A DNA stretch of 64,000 nucleotides from Ectothiorhodospira shaposhnikovii (GTDB lineage: Bacteria; Pseudomonadota; Gammaproteobacteria; Ectothiorhodospirales; Ectothiorhodospiraceae), in the NCBI RefSeq assembly GCF_022227765.1, contig NZ_JAJMLZ010000005.1, positions 186,001 through 250,000 of the forward strand. The letters run 5' to 3'. Every line of letters starts with the position of its first letter. The first letter of the stretch is position 1. The translations under genes and the position numbers were made by a program. A model generated the notes under the pieces. That model saw only the letters and a program-made list of their open reading frames with translations, was not told the origin of the DNA and did not search any database. Below are positions 25,521 through 34,184 of the stretch, one piece after another.

Positions 25521-27533
25521 TCAGACCCTCCAGCCCAGCGCCTCGGCCCGGCGTCGGGCCAGGGCGGGGATGTCCTGGGCCACGAAGTGGCTGTGCAGCA
25601 CCTGAACCCCGATCATGTGATTGATCACCGCATCCAGCTGCACCTGGGTGGAGGCGGAGGTCTCCGGCGCCTCGTGCAGCGCGAACAGGGCCTTCACCCC
25701 GGCGGGGTCCAGCAGGCCCGCGTCCTGGATGGCCTGATCCGACAGGTACTGGTCCGCCAGGGCCTTCATCGCCGCCCACTTCTTCGGGTCCGTGTGGGCC
25801 GGCGGGGCCATGAAGGCGAACTTTTCGCGCTCATACAGCACCTTGGGCAGCAGTCCCTTCATGGCCTCCCGCAGCACGTACTTCTCGGTCCGGCCCTTGA
25901 TGCGCATGGACGGCGGCAGGTGTACCGCCAGATCCGCCAGATGGTGGTCCAGGAACGGCGGTCTGGCTTCCATGGAATTGGCCATGTCCACCCGGTCACC
26001 GCCCCAGGTGAGGATCTGACCTTCCAGCATGGTCTTGATCCAGACGTACTGGGCCTTGTCCAGGGGATGGCGGCCTTCGATCATGTCGCCGTCCAGGGCC
26101 TCGGCAATGGCGCGGCCCGGCTCGTAGCCCCGGACCGCATCCCGATGATGGACGGCCATCAGGCCCGGGGCATGGGCGGCGCTGGCCAGCCAGGGCTGCA
26201 GGCAGGAAGGGGTGAAGCCCACCAGGGCATCCAGGGCCGGGTCATGCAGTTCGTTTTCCGCCAACATGGCTCCCTTGAAGAGCTGGTTGCTCTCCGCCAG
26301 CAGCTGTTCCCAGCTGGCCCGCTCCGCCGGAGACAGGGTGTCCAGGCCATGCAGGAACATGTCCCGACGGAAGGAGGGGTAGCCGGCAAACAGCTCGTCG
26401 GAACCCTCCCCGGTGACCACCACCCGGTAGCCGGCCCGGTTCACATGGCGGCTCATCAGGAGCTTGGCCACCCCCAGGGTGTTGTAGATGGTGCGTTCCG
26501 CGTGCCAGAGGGTTTCCACCAGGTTGTCGTAAAGATGGCTGGCATCCAGGCGCATGATGTCCTGGTCCGCCCCCACACTGCGGGCCATCTCCTGGGCAAT
26601 GGCGGTCTCGTCGTAGTCGGCGTTGTCGAAGCCGATGGTGAAGGCTTTGACCGCCGACTGCTGGTGAGCGGCCGACAGGCCCAGGGTGATGCAGGAGTCG
26701 ATGCCGCCGGAGAGATAGCAGGCCACCGGCACGTCGGCCTCCAGGCGTAACTGCACCGCCTCCATGAGCTTTTCCCGGATGCCTTCGATGTAGAACGCCT
26801 CGTCCTTTTCCTCGCCCCGCTCCGACAGCAGGGGAAAGTCCATGTCCCAGTAGCGGTCGTCGCGGATCTGGAACTTGCCGTGACGACGCTCGATGGTGAC
26901 CACGTGTCCTGGCTTGACCTGATGGATGCCCTCGAAGGCGGTGCTGCCGGGGACCATGGTCTGCATCAGCTGGTGATACAGGCCCCGGGACTCGAACCGG
27001 CGCGGCACGTCCGGATGGGCGAACAGCACTTTCAGTTCGGAACCGAACACCACGCTGCCGTTGACCTCGGTCCAGTACAGGGGTTTGACGCCGAACCGGT
27101 CGCGGATCAGCATCAGGCGATCCCGCTGGCGATCATAGAGGGCGATGGCGAACTCACCCCGCAGGTGGGGCAGCATGTCCTCCAGGCCCTGGCGCCGGTA
27201 CAGGTGCAGCACCATCTCGGAATCGCTTTTAGTGCGGAATCTTGCGCCCCGGGAGGTGAGGTCGGTGCGGATGCGCTTGTAGTCGTAGAGTTCACCGTTG
27301 ACCGCCAGCATCAGGCTGCCGTCCTCGGACAGGAAGGGCTGGCGGCCCCGGTTCTCGTCCAGGTCGATGATGGTCAGGCGGGCATGGGAAAAGCCCACCC
27401 CGCGGTCGTCCTGTACCTTGTAACCGAAGCCGTCGGGGCCGCGATGGTGCTGGATGGCGGCCATGGCCACCAGGTTTATGGGGTCAACGGGTTTTTGCGG
27501 GTCGGCATGAATGACGCCGGCGATACCACACAT
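25521..27533 (-). CDS. Asparagine synthetase B-type glutamine amidotransferase (candidate amidating enzyme of a solute pathway)
   Basis: A 670-residue class II amidotransferase. The start at 27533 puts the catalytic Cys at position 2 (MCGIAGVIHA), as needed for maturation. GATase domain: HHRGPDG (30-35) and AVNGELYD. The synthetase domain has the ATP PP-loop YLSGGIDS (275-280) and VVTGEGSDELFAGYPSF. The reaction is ATP activation of a carboxylate and transfer of ammonia from glutamine. It is longer than housekeeping AsnB (about 555) and resembles the AsnO-type enzymes that make the C-terminal amide of N-acetylglutaminylglutamine amide. It follows a carbamoyltransferase homologue on the same strand, which suggests amidation of a carbamoylated amino acid rather than asparagine synthesis. 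Housekeeping asparagine synthesis cannot be excluded. Confidence 0.8.
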   Translation of the reverse strand: MCGIAGVIHADPQKPVDPINLVAMAAIQHHRGPDGFGYKVQDDRGVGFSHARLTIIDLDENRGRQPFLSEDGSLMLAVNGELYDYKRIRTDLTSRGARFRTKSDSEMVLHLYRRQGLEDMLPHLRGEFAIALYDRQRDRLMLIRDRFGVKPLYWTEVNGSVVFGSELKVLFAHPDVPRRFESRGLYHQLMQTMVPGSTAFEGIHQVKPGHVVTIERRHGKFQIRDDRYWDMDFPLLSERGEEKDEAFYIEGIREKLMEAVQLRLEADVPVACYLSGGIDSCITLGLSAAHQQSAVKAFTIGFDNADYDETAIAQEMARSVGADQDIMRLDASHLYDNLVETLWHAERTIYNTLGVAKLLMSRHVNRAGYRVVVTGEGSDELFAGYPSFRRDMFLHGLDTLSPAERASWEQLLAESNQLFKGAMLAENELHDPALDALVGFTPSCLQPWLASAAHAPGLMAVHHRDAVRGYEPGRAIAEALDGDMIEGRHPLDKAQYVWIKTMLEGQILTWGGDRVDMANSMEARPPFLDHHLADLAVHLPPSMRIKGRTEKYVLREAMKGLLPKVLYEREKFAFMAPPAHTDPKKWAAMKALADQYLSDQAIQDAGLLDPAGVKALFALHEAPETSASTQVQLDAVINHMIGVQVLHSHFVAQDIPALARRRAEALGWRV

Positions 27534-27568
27534 AGGGCACTCCTTGAGGCTGTGAATTCGATATCTGC

Positions 27569-27628
27569 GCGGGAGCCGGCCCGTGGATCCAATGGGCACG
27601 GCAGTTCGCCGGCAAGGCCGGCTCCCGC
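27569..27628. repeat. REP family B element: perfect 13-bp inverted repeat
   Basis: GCGGGAGCCGGCC (27569-27581) and GGCCGGCTCCCGC (27616-27628) pair perfectly. The right half, TTCGCCGGCAAGGCCGGC, is pseudomonad-REP-like. It lies between the carbamoyltransferase homologue and asnB and could attenuate or stabilise the polycistronic message. Confidence 0.65.
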
Positions 27629-27639
27629 AAGGCGAGGGA

Positions 27640-28707
27640 TCAGGGGGTGTCCATCACTTCGCTGATGCGACGGACGATGCAGGTGAGCAGGGCCATGCGG
27701 ATGAAGACCGCCCCCCGGGCCTGGGCGAAGTACCAGTTGTGGGGGGTGCCGTCCAGATCCGTGGACAGCTCCTCCCCCCGCGCCAGGGGATGCAGGATGA
27801 TGGCCCCCTGCTTGAGGGGAGAGGCGGTGGACAGCTTGAGGTCTGCACCCATTTCCTCGTAGCCGTCACCCACCCAGGCAATGGCGTTGATATACACCAC
27901 GTCCAGCCCGGGCAGTTCGGTGTTCAGGTCCTGGGCCACGCGCACCGACAGGCCCTGTTCGGCCAGTTCTTCCTGCTGACCCGGGTCGAAGGGCTCGGTT
28001 TCGTCGGTGAGGATCACGACCTCGCTGAAGGCGCTGGAGAAACGGGCCAGCAGCAGCAGCAGGCTGCGCACGGTCCGCATGCGGTTGGGGACGCCGATGA
28101 TGCCCACCCGAACCCGCCGGTTCGCCGGCAGCTCCGGGTCCAGCAGTTCCGGTCGCCATTTGAAGATGGTGTACAGGTCCGCCATGGCCTGGGTGGGATG
28201 CTCGTCGATGCCGTTGCCGGCATTGACGATGGGGATGCGCAGGGTGTCGAGCATCTCGTAGATGGCCCGGTCCTGATTGCTGCGCAGGACGATCACGTCA
28301 CCATAGTTGTTGAACATCTCGGCGATGTCCGCCAGGGATTCTCCCTTGGCCATGCCCGTGCTCTTGGGGTCGGTGATGGACATGATGTCGCCGCCCAGCC
28401 GGTGCCAGGCGCTCTCGAAGGAGAGGCGGGTACGGGTGCTGGGCTCGTAGAAGGCACTGATCAGGATCTTGCCCTGCAGGGGCAGGTGCATCAGTGCCGG
28501 GGTGCTCTCGTACTGGGCCGCCAGGCGGAACAGCTGGGTGAGGGTGTCCCGGTCGAACTGGCGCGACGACACCACGTGGCGGCTGGACAGGGCCACCAGG
28601 TGCCGGGGGTCTTCGGCGATGCTTTCCATGAGTGCCTTGGGGCGCTCGATGCCGGCGGTGCCGTCCTTGGGCCTGAGCGGCTTTTGCAGCTGGGCGTCGA
28701 CTACCAT
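27640..28707 (-). CDS. Aspartate/ornithine carbamoyltransferase homologue with altered amino-acid site
   Basis: A 355-residue protein, start at 28707 (AGGAG upstream; the frame continues to 28749 without support). Carbamoyl-phosphate site intact: STRTR (90-94), K121 in the 80s-loop, R142, HPTQ (170-173) and HPLAR (306-310). These match E. coli PyrB Ser52-Arg56, Lys84, Arg105, His134 and the Pro266 loop. R211 in RTVRS matches PyrB Arg167, which binds the alpha-carboxylate side. The PyrB segment YMTRVQKER with Arg229 and Gln231, which grip the aspartate side chain, is replaced by YINAIAWVG (272-280). The enzyme therefore probably carbamoylates another amine. I propose glutamine, giving N-carbamoylglutamine. 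No pyrI or pyrC is adjacent. Alternatives are ureide metabolism (YgeW-like) or a relaxed PyrB. Confidence 0.85.
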   Translation of the reverse strand: MVVDAQLQKPLRPKDGTAGIERPKALMESIAEDPRHLVALSSRHVVSSRQFDRDTLTQLFRLAAQYESTPALMHLPLQGKILISAFYEPSTRTRLSFESAWHRLGGDIMSITDPKSTGMAKGESLADIAEMFNNYGDVIVLRSNQDRAIYEMLDTLRIPIVNAGNGIDEHPTQAMADLYTIFKWRPELLDPELPANRRVRVGIIGVPNRMRTVRSLLLLLARFSSAFSEVVILTDETEPFDPGQQEELAEQGLSVRVAQDLNTELPGLDVVYINAIAWVGDGYEEMGADLKLSTASPLKQGAIILHPLARGEELSTDLDGTPHNWYFAQARGAVFIRMALLTCIVRRISEVMDTP

Positions 28708-28776
28708 CGTTGCGTGTCTCCTGATGCGTCTTGAAAGCCCCTCTCCCACGGGGTGAGGGGGGAGGGAATATCCATC

Positions 28777-29517
28777 TCAGGCGGCCCCTTCCACCTTGGA
28801 AATCTCCGCCAGGGCCTGCTGCGTGCTCATCACCCGGGCATAGCGGTCCTTCATGGTGAGGATCGTGGCTCGCTCCAGTTCCGGGGTCACGGTGGCCACG
28901 GCATCCTCGATGAGGGTGACGTAGAAGCCCAGGTCGCAGGCATCGCGGATGGCGGTGGAGACGCACTCGTTGCTGTAGACCCCGACGATGAACAGTGCCG
29001 TCACTTCCAGATTGCGCAGCACGTACTCCAGGTTGGTGGAGGTGAACACCCCGCTGGCGGTCTTGTTGATGATGATCTCGTCCCCCTGGGGTGCCACCAC
29101 CTCCAGAAACTCCGCTTCCTTGGAGCCGGGCGCCGCGTGCAGACCCAGGCGCTTGTGTCCCGGCCCGCGGTCACGTCCGTCCCGGGTCAGAGACTGGATG
29201 CGGGTATGGATCACCTCCAGGCCCAGGGATCGGAAACCATCCTGCAGCCGGCGCACATTGGGCAGTACCAGCCGGTCCAGGCGGTCGAAGTAGTAATCCT
29301 GGGCTTCCGGCGGCAGGCCGGAGCGCTCGGCGTCGGCAAACACCCCCCAGCCCCGGGCCGCGTCCAGGTACTGCAGGTCAACGCACAGCAGTGCCGCGTG
29401 ATGGGAGACCAGGGCCCGGTTCAGGGCCCGGTTGGTGATCAGGGTTTCCCGGTACTGCTCCCGCAGTGGGTCGATGTTGTCGTAGGCCGGATCACGGCCG
29501 GAGGTCTTGTCGTTCAT
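28777..29517 (-). CDS. Isochorismatase-fold cysteine amidohydrolase (N-carbamoylsarcosine-amidase/RutB-like)
   Basis: A 246-residue hydrolase. The catalytic triad is visible: Asp in ALLCVDLQYLD, Lys in EIIINKTASGVFTST, and Cys in GVYSNECVSTAIRDACDLG. The family includes N-carbamoylsarcosine amidase, ureidoacrylate hydrolase, nicotinamidase and biuret hydrolase, all acting on amides or carbamoyl groups. Its start overlaps the stop of the M20 hydrolase gene by 4 bases (ATGA), so they are coupled. Beside a carbamoyltransferase homologue, a role in opening or recycling a carbamoylated amide is likely, but the true substrate is unknown. Confidence 0.85.
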   Translation of the reverse strand: MNDKTSGRDPAYDNIDPLREQYRETLITNRALNRALVSHHAALLCVDLQYLDAARGWGVFADAERSGLPPEAQDYYFDRLDRLVLPNVRRLQDGFRSLGLEVIHTRIQSLTRDGRDRGPGHKRLGLHAAPGSKEAEFLEVVAPQGDEIIINKTASGVFTSTNLEYVLRNLEVTALFIVGVYSNECVSTAIRDACDLGFYVTLIEDAVATVTPELERATILTMKDRYARVMSTQQALAEISKVEGAA

Positions 29518-30770
29518 CGCAGTGTCTCCGTGTCCCGGGCCGCCAGCGACAGCACCGCCTGCAGCATGAGGTTGGCGCCCCGTTCAATATCTTCCCAGTT
29601 GGTCCACTCGGCGGGGGAATGGCTGCGTCCTTCCAGGCTGGGCACGAACACCATGCCGGTGCGGGCGATGCAGGACATGATCTGGGCATCGTGAGCGGCG
29701 CCGCTGGGCATGCGCAGATGGGCAAAGCCGAGGGCGTCCGCCTTGTCCGACAGCAACTGCACCAGACCCGGATCGCAGCGCTGGGGCGGCAGCTCCGAGA
29801 GCACCTCGAATTCAAACATCAGCCCCCGGCGACGGGCCATGGTGGACAGGGTGCGGCGGAAGGCGTCGGACAGCCCCTTGAGGGTGTCCGGGTCCGTGTC
29901 CCGCACATCCAGGGAAAAGGTGGTATGGCCGGGTACCGTGTTGGCGGCGCCGGGACGCAATTCCACCCGGCCGATGGTGGCCCGGCTGTGGGGGCTGCCG
30001 TGCTCCTCCAGAATGCGGTCGATCTCGCCGGCAAACTCGGCCAGGCCCTGGAAGGTGTCGTTGCGCATGTCCATGGGGGTGGTGCCCGCGTGGTTGGTCT
30101 GGCCCTTGAGCTGGACCTCCCACTTGAACAGGCCGGTGATGGCCTCCACCACGCCGACGCTGATATCGCCCCGATCCAGCACCGGTCCCTGCTCGATGTG
30201 CATTTCCAGATAGGCGTGAATGGATTCCTTGGAACGGCGGGCGAACAGGGCGGCATTGGCATCCAGGCCCCAGGCCGCCATGGCCTCGGTGAGGCTGATG
30301 CCGTCCAGATCCCGGGCGTTGTGGACCTGGGCCGGACTGAGCTGCCCCGCCATGGCCTGGGAGCCGAACAGACCGCCGAATCGCCCCTCCTCGTCGGTGA
30401 AGTTCACCACTTCCAGGGGGTGACGCAGGGTGATGCCGGATTCCTTGACCGTGCGCAACACCTCCAGCCCCACCAGCACCCCGAGGGCGCCGTCCAGGGG
30501 GCCGCCCCCGGGCACCGTGTCCAGATGGGAGCCCATCATCACGCTGGGGCGGCTGCCGTCCCAGTCCAGGCGACCGTGCAGATTGGCGGCGCCGTCCTCA
30601 TAAAAATCCAGATCGGCGGCCAGGATACGTTCCTTGAACCAGCGTCGCCCGGCCAGATCCCCCTCGCTGAAGGCCATGCGATGGATGCCCCGGTCGGCAT
30701 CCCGGCCGATGGCGGAAAGATCCTGGATATCCTGCTGCAGACGCTGGAAATCAATGCGGGCGTGGGTCAT
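29514..30770 (-). CDS. M20-family N-carbamoyl-L-amino-acid hydrolase / allantoate amidohydrolase-like
   Basis: A 418-residue dinuclear-metal amidohydrolase (HyuC/AllC/AmaB type). Metal and substrate residues: GSHLDTVPGGGPLDGALGV, FTDEEGRFGG, LEMHIEQGPVLD, GQTNHAGTTPMDMRND and the C-terminal histidine region. Members remove the carbamoyl group from N-carbamoyl amino acids as CO2 and ammonia, or hydrolyse allantoate. It is the second gene after the MarR regulator (28-base gap) and overlaps the isochorismatase gene. In the proposed pathway it would degrade N-carbamoylglutamine back to glutamine. No allantoinase or hydantoinase gene is nearby, which argues against purine catabolism. Confidence 0.87.
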   Translation of the reverse strand: MTHARIDFQRLQQDIQDLSAIGRDADRGIHRMAFSEGDLAGRRWFKERILAADLDFYEDGAANLHGRLDWDGSRPSVMMGSHLDTVPGGGPLDGALGVLVGLEVLRTVKESGITLRHPLEVVNFTDEEGRFGGLFGSQAMAGQLSPAQVHNARDLDGISLTEAMAAWGLDANAALFARRSKESIHAYLEMHIEQGPVLDRGDISVGVVEAITGLFKWEVQLKGQTNHAGTTPMDMRNDTFQGLAEFAGEIDRILEEHGSPHSRATIGRVELRPGAANTVPGHTTFSLDVRDTDPDTLKGLSDAFRRTLSTMARRRGLMFEFEVLSELPPQRCDPGLVQLLSDKADALGFAHLRMPSGAAHDAQIMSCIARTGMVFVPSLEGRSHSPAEWTNWEDIERGANLMLQAVLSLAARDTETLR

Positions 30771-30798
30771 GGGCGCTCCCGGAAGGGGGTCGAGGGAA

Positions 30799-31305
30799 TC
30801 AGTCGTCGGCGATGGGCCGCAGGGCGGCCTGCTCGTCGCGGGCCTCCATGGTGTCCAGCAGCAGGCCCAGGCCGGTTTCCAGTCGGGCCAGTTCCATCGG
30901 CGGCATGGCGCGCAGGGCCCGGTTCAGGGCGCCCTGGGCCGGGGCAGGCGCATTGTCCAGCAGCGCCTGACCGGCGGCGGTCAGATAAAGACTGACCACC
31001 CGCTGATCCCTGTCCGCCCGGCGCCGCTCCATCAACCCCCTGGATTCCAGCTTGTCCAGCATGTTGGACGCGGTGGAGGCATGGATGGACAGGCGCTGGG
31101 ACAGGTCACTCACGTTCAGGCCCGGTTCCAGGTGCATTTCCCACAGGGCCCAGAGCTGGGCGGCACTCACTCCGCAGTCGGTGCTGATCCGCCGGGAATG
31201 GGCCTGCAGGGAACGAAACAGCACTCGTAAGTGCTGAATCACCAGCTGCACCCGGTCATCGTTGCCGGCCGGAGAAATGGCGGTGGGGGAGTCGGTTTGC
31301 ACCAT
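30799..31305 (-). CDS. MarR-family transcriptional regulator
   Basis: A 168-residue winged-helix regulator: [14 protein letters not shown], then [21 protein letters not shown] (recognition region) and [20 protein letters not shown] (wing). It is the first gene of the leftward cluster and is divergent from sucrose synthase. The 83-base gap between the starts contains two TTGYACAA sites (31323-31345) that suit a MarR dimer. A role repressing both directions in response to an osmotic or metabolite signal is inferred. Confidence 0.88.
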   Translation of the reverse strand: MVQTDSPTAISPAGNDDRVQLVIQHLRVLFRSLQAHSRRISTDCGVSAAQLWALWEMHLEPGLNVSDLSQRLSIHASTASNMLDKLESRGLMERRRADRDQRVVSLYLTAAGQALLDNAPAPAQGALNRALRAMPPMELARLETGLGLLLDTMEARDEQAALRPIADD

Positions 31306-31322
31306 GGATAGGGGCGATCTTT

Positions 31323-31345
31323 TTGCACAAAGTGTTTTTGTACAA
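31323..31345. promoter_or_regulatory. Paired palindromic operator candidate for the MarR regulator
   Basis: TTGCACAA (31323-31330) and TTGTACAA (31338-31345, a perfect palindrome) are spaced 15 bases apart start to start, roughly one and a half helical turns. They lie in the gap between marR (start 31305) and sucrose synthase (start 31389). MarR proteins bind such short palindromes near their own promoters. Confidence 0.5.
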
Positions 31346-31388
31346 TAACATCAGTCCGGTGAATGACACAAATCAAAAGGGGGCACAC

Positions 31389-33773
31389 ATGCTGGAATCC
31401 CTGTGCAACGACATCACCACTCACCGGGAATTTTCCTATCTGCTGTTGCGGCGGTTTCAGGGCATGGGACGCGCCTTCGTGCTGCGTTCCGACCTGCAGG
31501 ATGAATACCAGGCACTGGCCGCGGAGCATCCCGAGCCGCCGCCGGAACACAGTCCACTGGTGCAACTGGTGGAGGATGTCCAGGAGGCCGTCATCGCCGC
31601 GCCCTGGGTGTGTCTGTCCGTGCGCCCGCGGGTGGGTCGCTGGTGGTACCTGCGCATTCATGCCGACGAACTGGCCGTGGAGCCGCTGACCGTGGGCGAG
31701 TTCCTCGCCTTCAAGGAGCATCTGGTCAGTCCCCGTCGGCTCCATGACAAGCCCCTGGAGTTCGATATCGGCGCCTTCCAGCGCAACTTCCCCAGCATGC
31801 GCGAATCCCGCTCCATCGGCCGCGGTCTGGAATTCCTCAATCGCAAGCTCTCCAGCCAGCTCTTCGACCGGGATGGGGTGGGGCTGCACAAGCTGTTCCT
31901 GTTCCTGCGCGAGCACCGCAGCAACGGCCGGCAACTGATGATCAACGACCGCCTGAGGGACGTGGACACCCTGCGCTCCGCCATTCGCGCCGCCGAAAAA
32001 CGGCTGCGGACGCATAGCCACGACACCCCCTGGGCGGACGTGGCCCACGCCCTGCAGGATCTGGGCCTGGAGCCCGGCTGGGGCAAGGACGTGGGGCGGG
32101 TGTTGGAGAGCCTTCGGCTGCTGTCGGATCTGCTGGAAGCGCCTTCGCCGGAGACCCTGGAGCGGTTCCTGGCCCGCATCCCCATGATCTTCAGCATGCT
32201 GATCCTGTCGCCCCACGGTTTCTTCGGCCAGGCCAACGTGCTGGGATTGCCGGACACCGGGGGGCAGGTGGTTTACATCCTCGACCAGGTGCGTGCCCTG
32301 GAGCGGGAGATGCACCGCCGCCTGGAGGAACAGGGGCTGGACATCCAGCCCCGCATCCTGGTGATGACCCGGCTGATTCCGGAGGCCCGGGGCACCACTT
32401 GCGATCAGCCGGAGGAGGCCATCTCCGGCACCCAGAATGCCAAAATCCTGCGGGTGCCCTTTCGCAACCGGGACGGCGAGGTGGTGTCCCAGTGGATCTC
32501 CCGCTTTGAGATCTGGCCCTATCTGGAGCGCTATGCCGATGATGTGGAGACCCGGGTCAAGGCGGAACTGGGGGGGCGTCCCGACCTGATCGTGGGCAAC
32601 TACTCCGACGGCAACCTGGTGGCCACCCTGCTGTCCGCGCGCATGCAGGTCACCCAGTGCAACATCGCCCACGCCCTGGAAAAGACCAAGTACCTCTACT
32701 CGGACCTGTACTGGAAGGACAACGAGGACCAGTATCACTTCTCCTGCCAGTTCACCGCAGACCTGATCGCCATGAACGCGGCGGACTTCATCATCACCAG
32801 CACTTATCAGGAGATCGCTGGTACCGACCACGCCATCGGCCAGTACGAGAGTTACGACGCCTTCACCCTGCCGGACCTGTACCGGGTGGTGAAGGGGGTG
32901 GATGTCTTCGACCCTCGGTTCAATATCGTCTCGCCGGGGGCGGACGCGGAGGTCTACTTCTCCTATCAGGACACCGAGCGACGCATCCGGGGCCTGCATG
33001 AGGAGCTGGAGGAGATGCTCTTCGGCGGTCCTCATCCGGAAGGGCGCGGGGTGTTGGCGGACCCGGACAAGCCGGTGATTTTCACCATGGCCCGACTGGA
33101 TCGCATCAAGAACATCACCGGGCTGGTGTCCTGGTACGCCAACAGCCCCGAGCTGCGGGAGCAGGCCAACCTGGTGGTGATCGCCGGCTATGTGGACGGC
33201 TCCCGCTCATCGGACCGGGAAGAGCAGGAACAGATCGGTCACATGCATCACCTGTTCGACGAACACGGCCTGGATGGGCAGGTGCGCTGGCTGGGGGTGC
33301 GTCTGGACAAGGTGCTGTCCGGTGAGTTGTACCGCTTCATTGCCGACCGCAAGGGGGTGTTCGTGCAACCGGCCCTGTTCGAGGCCTTCGGCCTGACGGT
33401 GATCGAGGCCATGGTGTCCGGTCTGCCCACCTTCGCCACCCTCTACGGCGGTCCCCTGGAGATCATCGAGCACGGCCGTTCCGGCTACCACATCGATCCC
33501 AACCACGGCGACGAGGCGGCCCGGACCCTGATGGCGTTCTTCCAGCGCTGCGCCGAAGACCCCAACCACTGGGCGCGGATCTCCGAGTCCGGCATGCGCC
33601 GGGTGGAGGCCCGCTATACCTGGCAACGCTACGCCGAGCGCATGATGACCCTGTCGCGGATCTACGGCTTCTGGAAATACGTCACCAACCTGGAGCGGGC
33701 GGAGACCCGGCGCTACCTGGAGATGTTCCACGCCCTCCAGTACCGGCCCCTGGCGGCCCGGCTGGAGGGGTGA
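31389..33773 (+). CDS. Sucrose synthase
   Basis: A 794-residue GT-B glycosyltransferase (GT4) that reversibly converts sucrose plus NDP to NDP-glucose plus fructose. The ATG at 31389 follows AAGGGGG; the frame upstream to 31323 overlaps the operator and was not used. Full family length: N-terminal regulatory domains (about 1-250), then [20 protein letters not shown] (about residue 287), the middle [18 protein letters not shown] block, [14 protein letters not shown], and the nucleotide-sugar EX7E site [11 protein letters not shown] (about 663). Bacterial members are known from cyanobacteria, Nitrosomonas and relatives. It is divergent from the MarR-led cluster, and sucrose is also a compatible solute, so a common osmotic response is plausible. 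Confidence 0.92.
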   Translation: MLESLCNDITTHREFSYLLLRRFQGMGRAFVLRSDLQDEYQALAAEHPEPPPEHSPLVQLVEDVQEAVIAAPWVCLSVRPRVGRWWYLRIHADELAVEPLTVGEFLAFKEHLVSPRRLHDKPLEFDIGAFQRNFPSMRESRSIGRGLEFLNRKLSSQLFDRDGVGLHKLFLFLREHRSNGRQLMINDRLRDVDTLRSAIRAAEKRLRTHSHDTPWADVAHALQDLGLEPGWGKDVGRVLESLRLLSDLLEAPSPETLERFLARIPMIFSMLILSPHGFFGQANVLGLPDTGGQVVYILDQVRALEREMHRRLEEQGLDIQPRILVMTRLIPEARGTTCDQPEEAISGTQNAKILRVPFRNRDGEVVSQWISRFEIWPYLERYADDVETRVKAELGGRPDLIVGNYSDGNLVATLLSARMQVTQCNIAHALEKTKYLYSDLYWKDNEDQYHFSCQFTADLIAMNAADFIITSTYQEIAGTDHAIGQYESYDAFTLPDLYRVVKGVDVFDPRFNIVSPGADAEVYFSYQDTERRIRGLHEELEEMLFGGPHPEGRGVLADPDKPVIFTMARLDRIKNITGLVSWYANSPELREQANLVVIAGYVDGSRSSDREEQEQIGHMHHLFDEHGLDGQVRWLGVRLDKVLSGELYRFIADRKGVFVQPALFEAFGLTVIEAMVSGLPTFATLYGGPLEIIEHGRSGYHIDPNHGDEAARTLMAFFQRCAEDPNHWARISESGMRRVEARYTWQRYAERMMTLSRIYGFWKYVTNLERAETRRYLEMFHALQYRPLAARLEG

Positions 33774-33782
33774 GCTTGCCGG

Positions 33783-34184
33783 TCAGTTCAGCAGCAATGC
33801 CTGCCTGACCCAGCCGTGGGGCAGGTCGGTGGCTTCCGTCAGAATGTCCAGGAAGGTGTCGCAGGTGTCGGGGCTTCTCTGCCGGAGAAGGGAGAAGTGC
33901 CCGAATACCAGGACCACCGACTTTGCCTCATGGATCTCGTCATCGCCGAGGGTATCGGCCAGGGCATCCCAGTTGAAACCGAACCAGGCGGGCAGGCCGC
34001 AGCTCTGATAGAGGGCGTGCAGCAGGGTGTCCTTGTCGAACACCGGCGCCCGGTCCACCCGCACCACCCGGAGGCCGCGGGCCTGAAGGGTCTCCATCAG
34101 GGCCTCCAGCTCTCCCTCCAGGGGGGCTTCGATGATGGGTTTTGTGCCGTGCAGGACGGCCTCCACGATGGCTTCGGGCAGCAT
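33783..34184 (-). CDS. Barstar-family ribonuclease inhibitor
   Basis: A 133-residue cytoplasmic inhibitor. The barstar core is plain: DKDTLLHALYQSCGLPAWFG, then FNWDALADTL (with the acidic helix that plugs the RNase active site) and KSVVLVFGHFSLL. It starts at 34184, directly at the end of the ribonuclease gene with a 1-base overlap, forming an immunity pair. It is convergent with sucrose synthase, 9 bases apart. Confidence 0.9.
   Translation of the reverse strand: MLPEAIVEAVLHGTKPIIEAPLEGELEALMETLQARGLRVVRVDRAPVFDKDTLLHALYQSCGLPAWFGFNWDALADTLGDDEIHEAKSVVLVFGHFSLLRQRSPDTCDTFLDILTEATDLPHGWVRQALLLN

Noticed and set aside
27640-28707. Annotation as housekeeping pyrB
   Set aside because: The aspartate side-chain ligands (PyrB Arg229 and Gln231) are absent, and the neighbours are amide and carbamoyl hydrolases rather than pyrC or pyrI.
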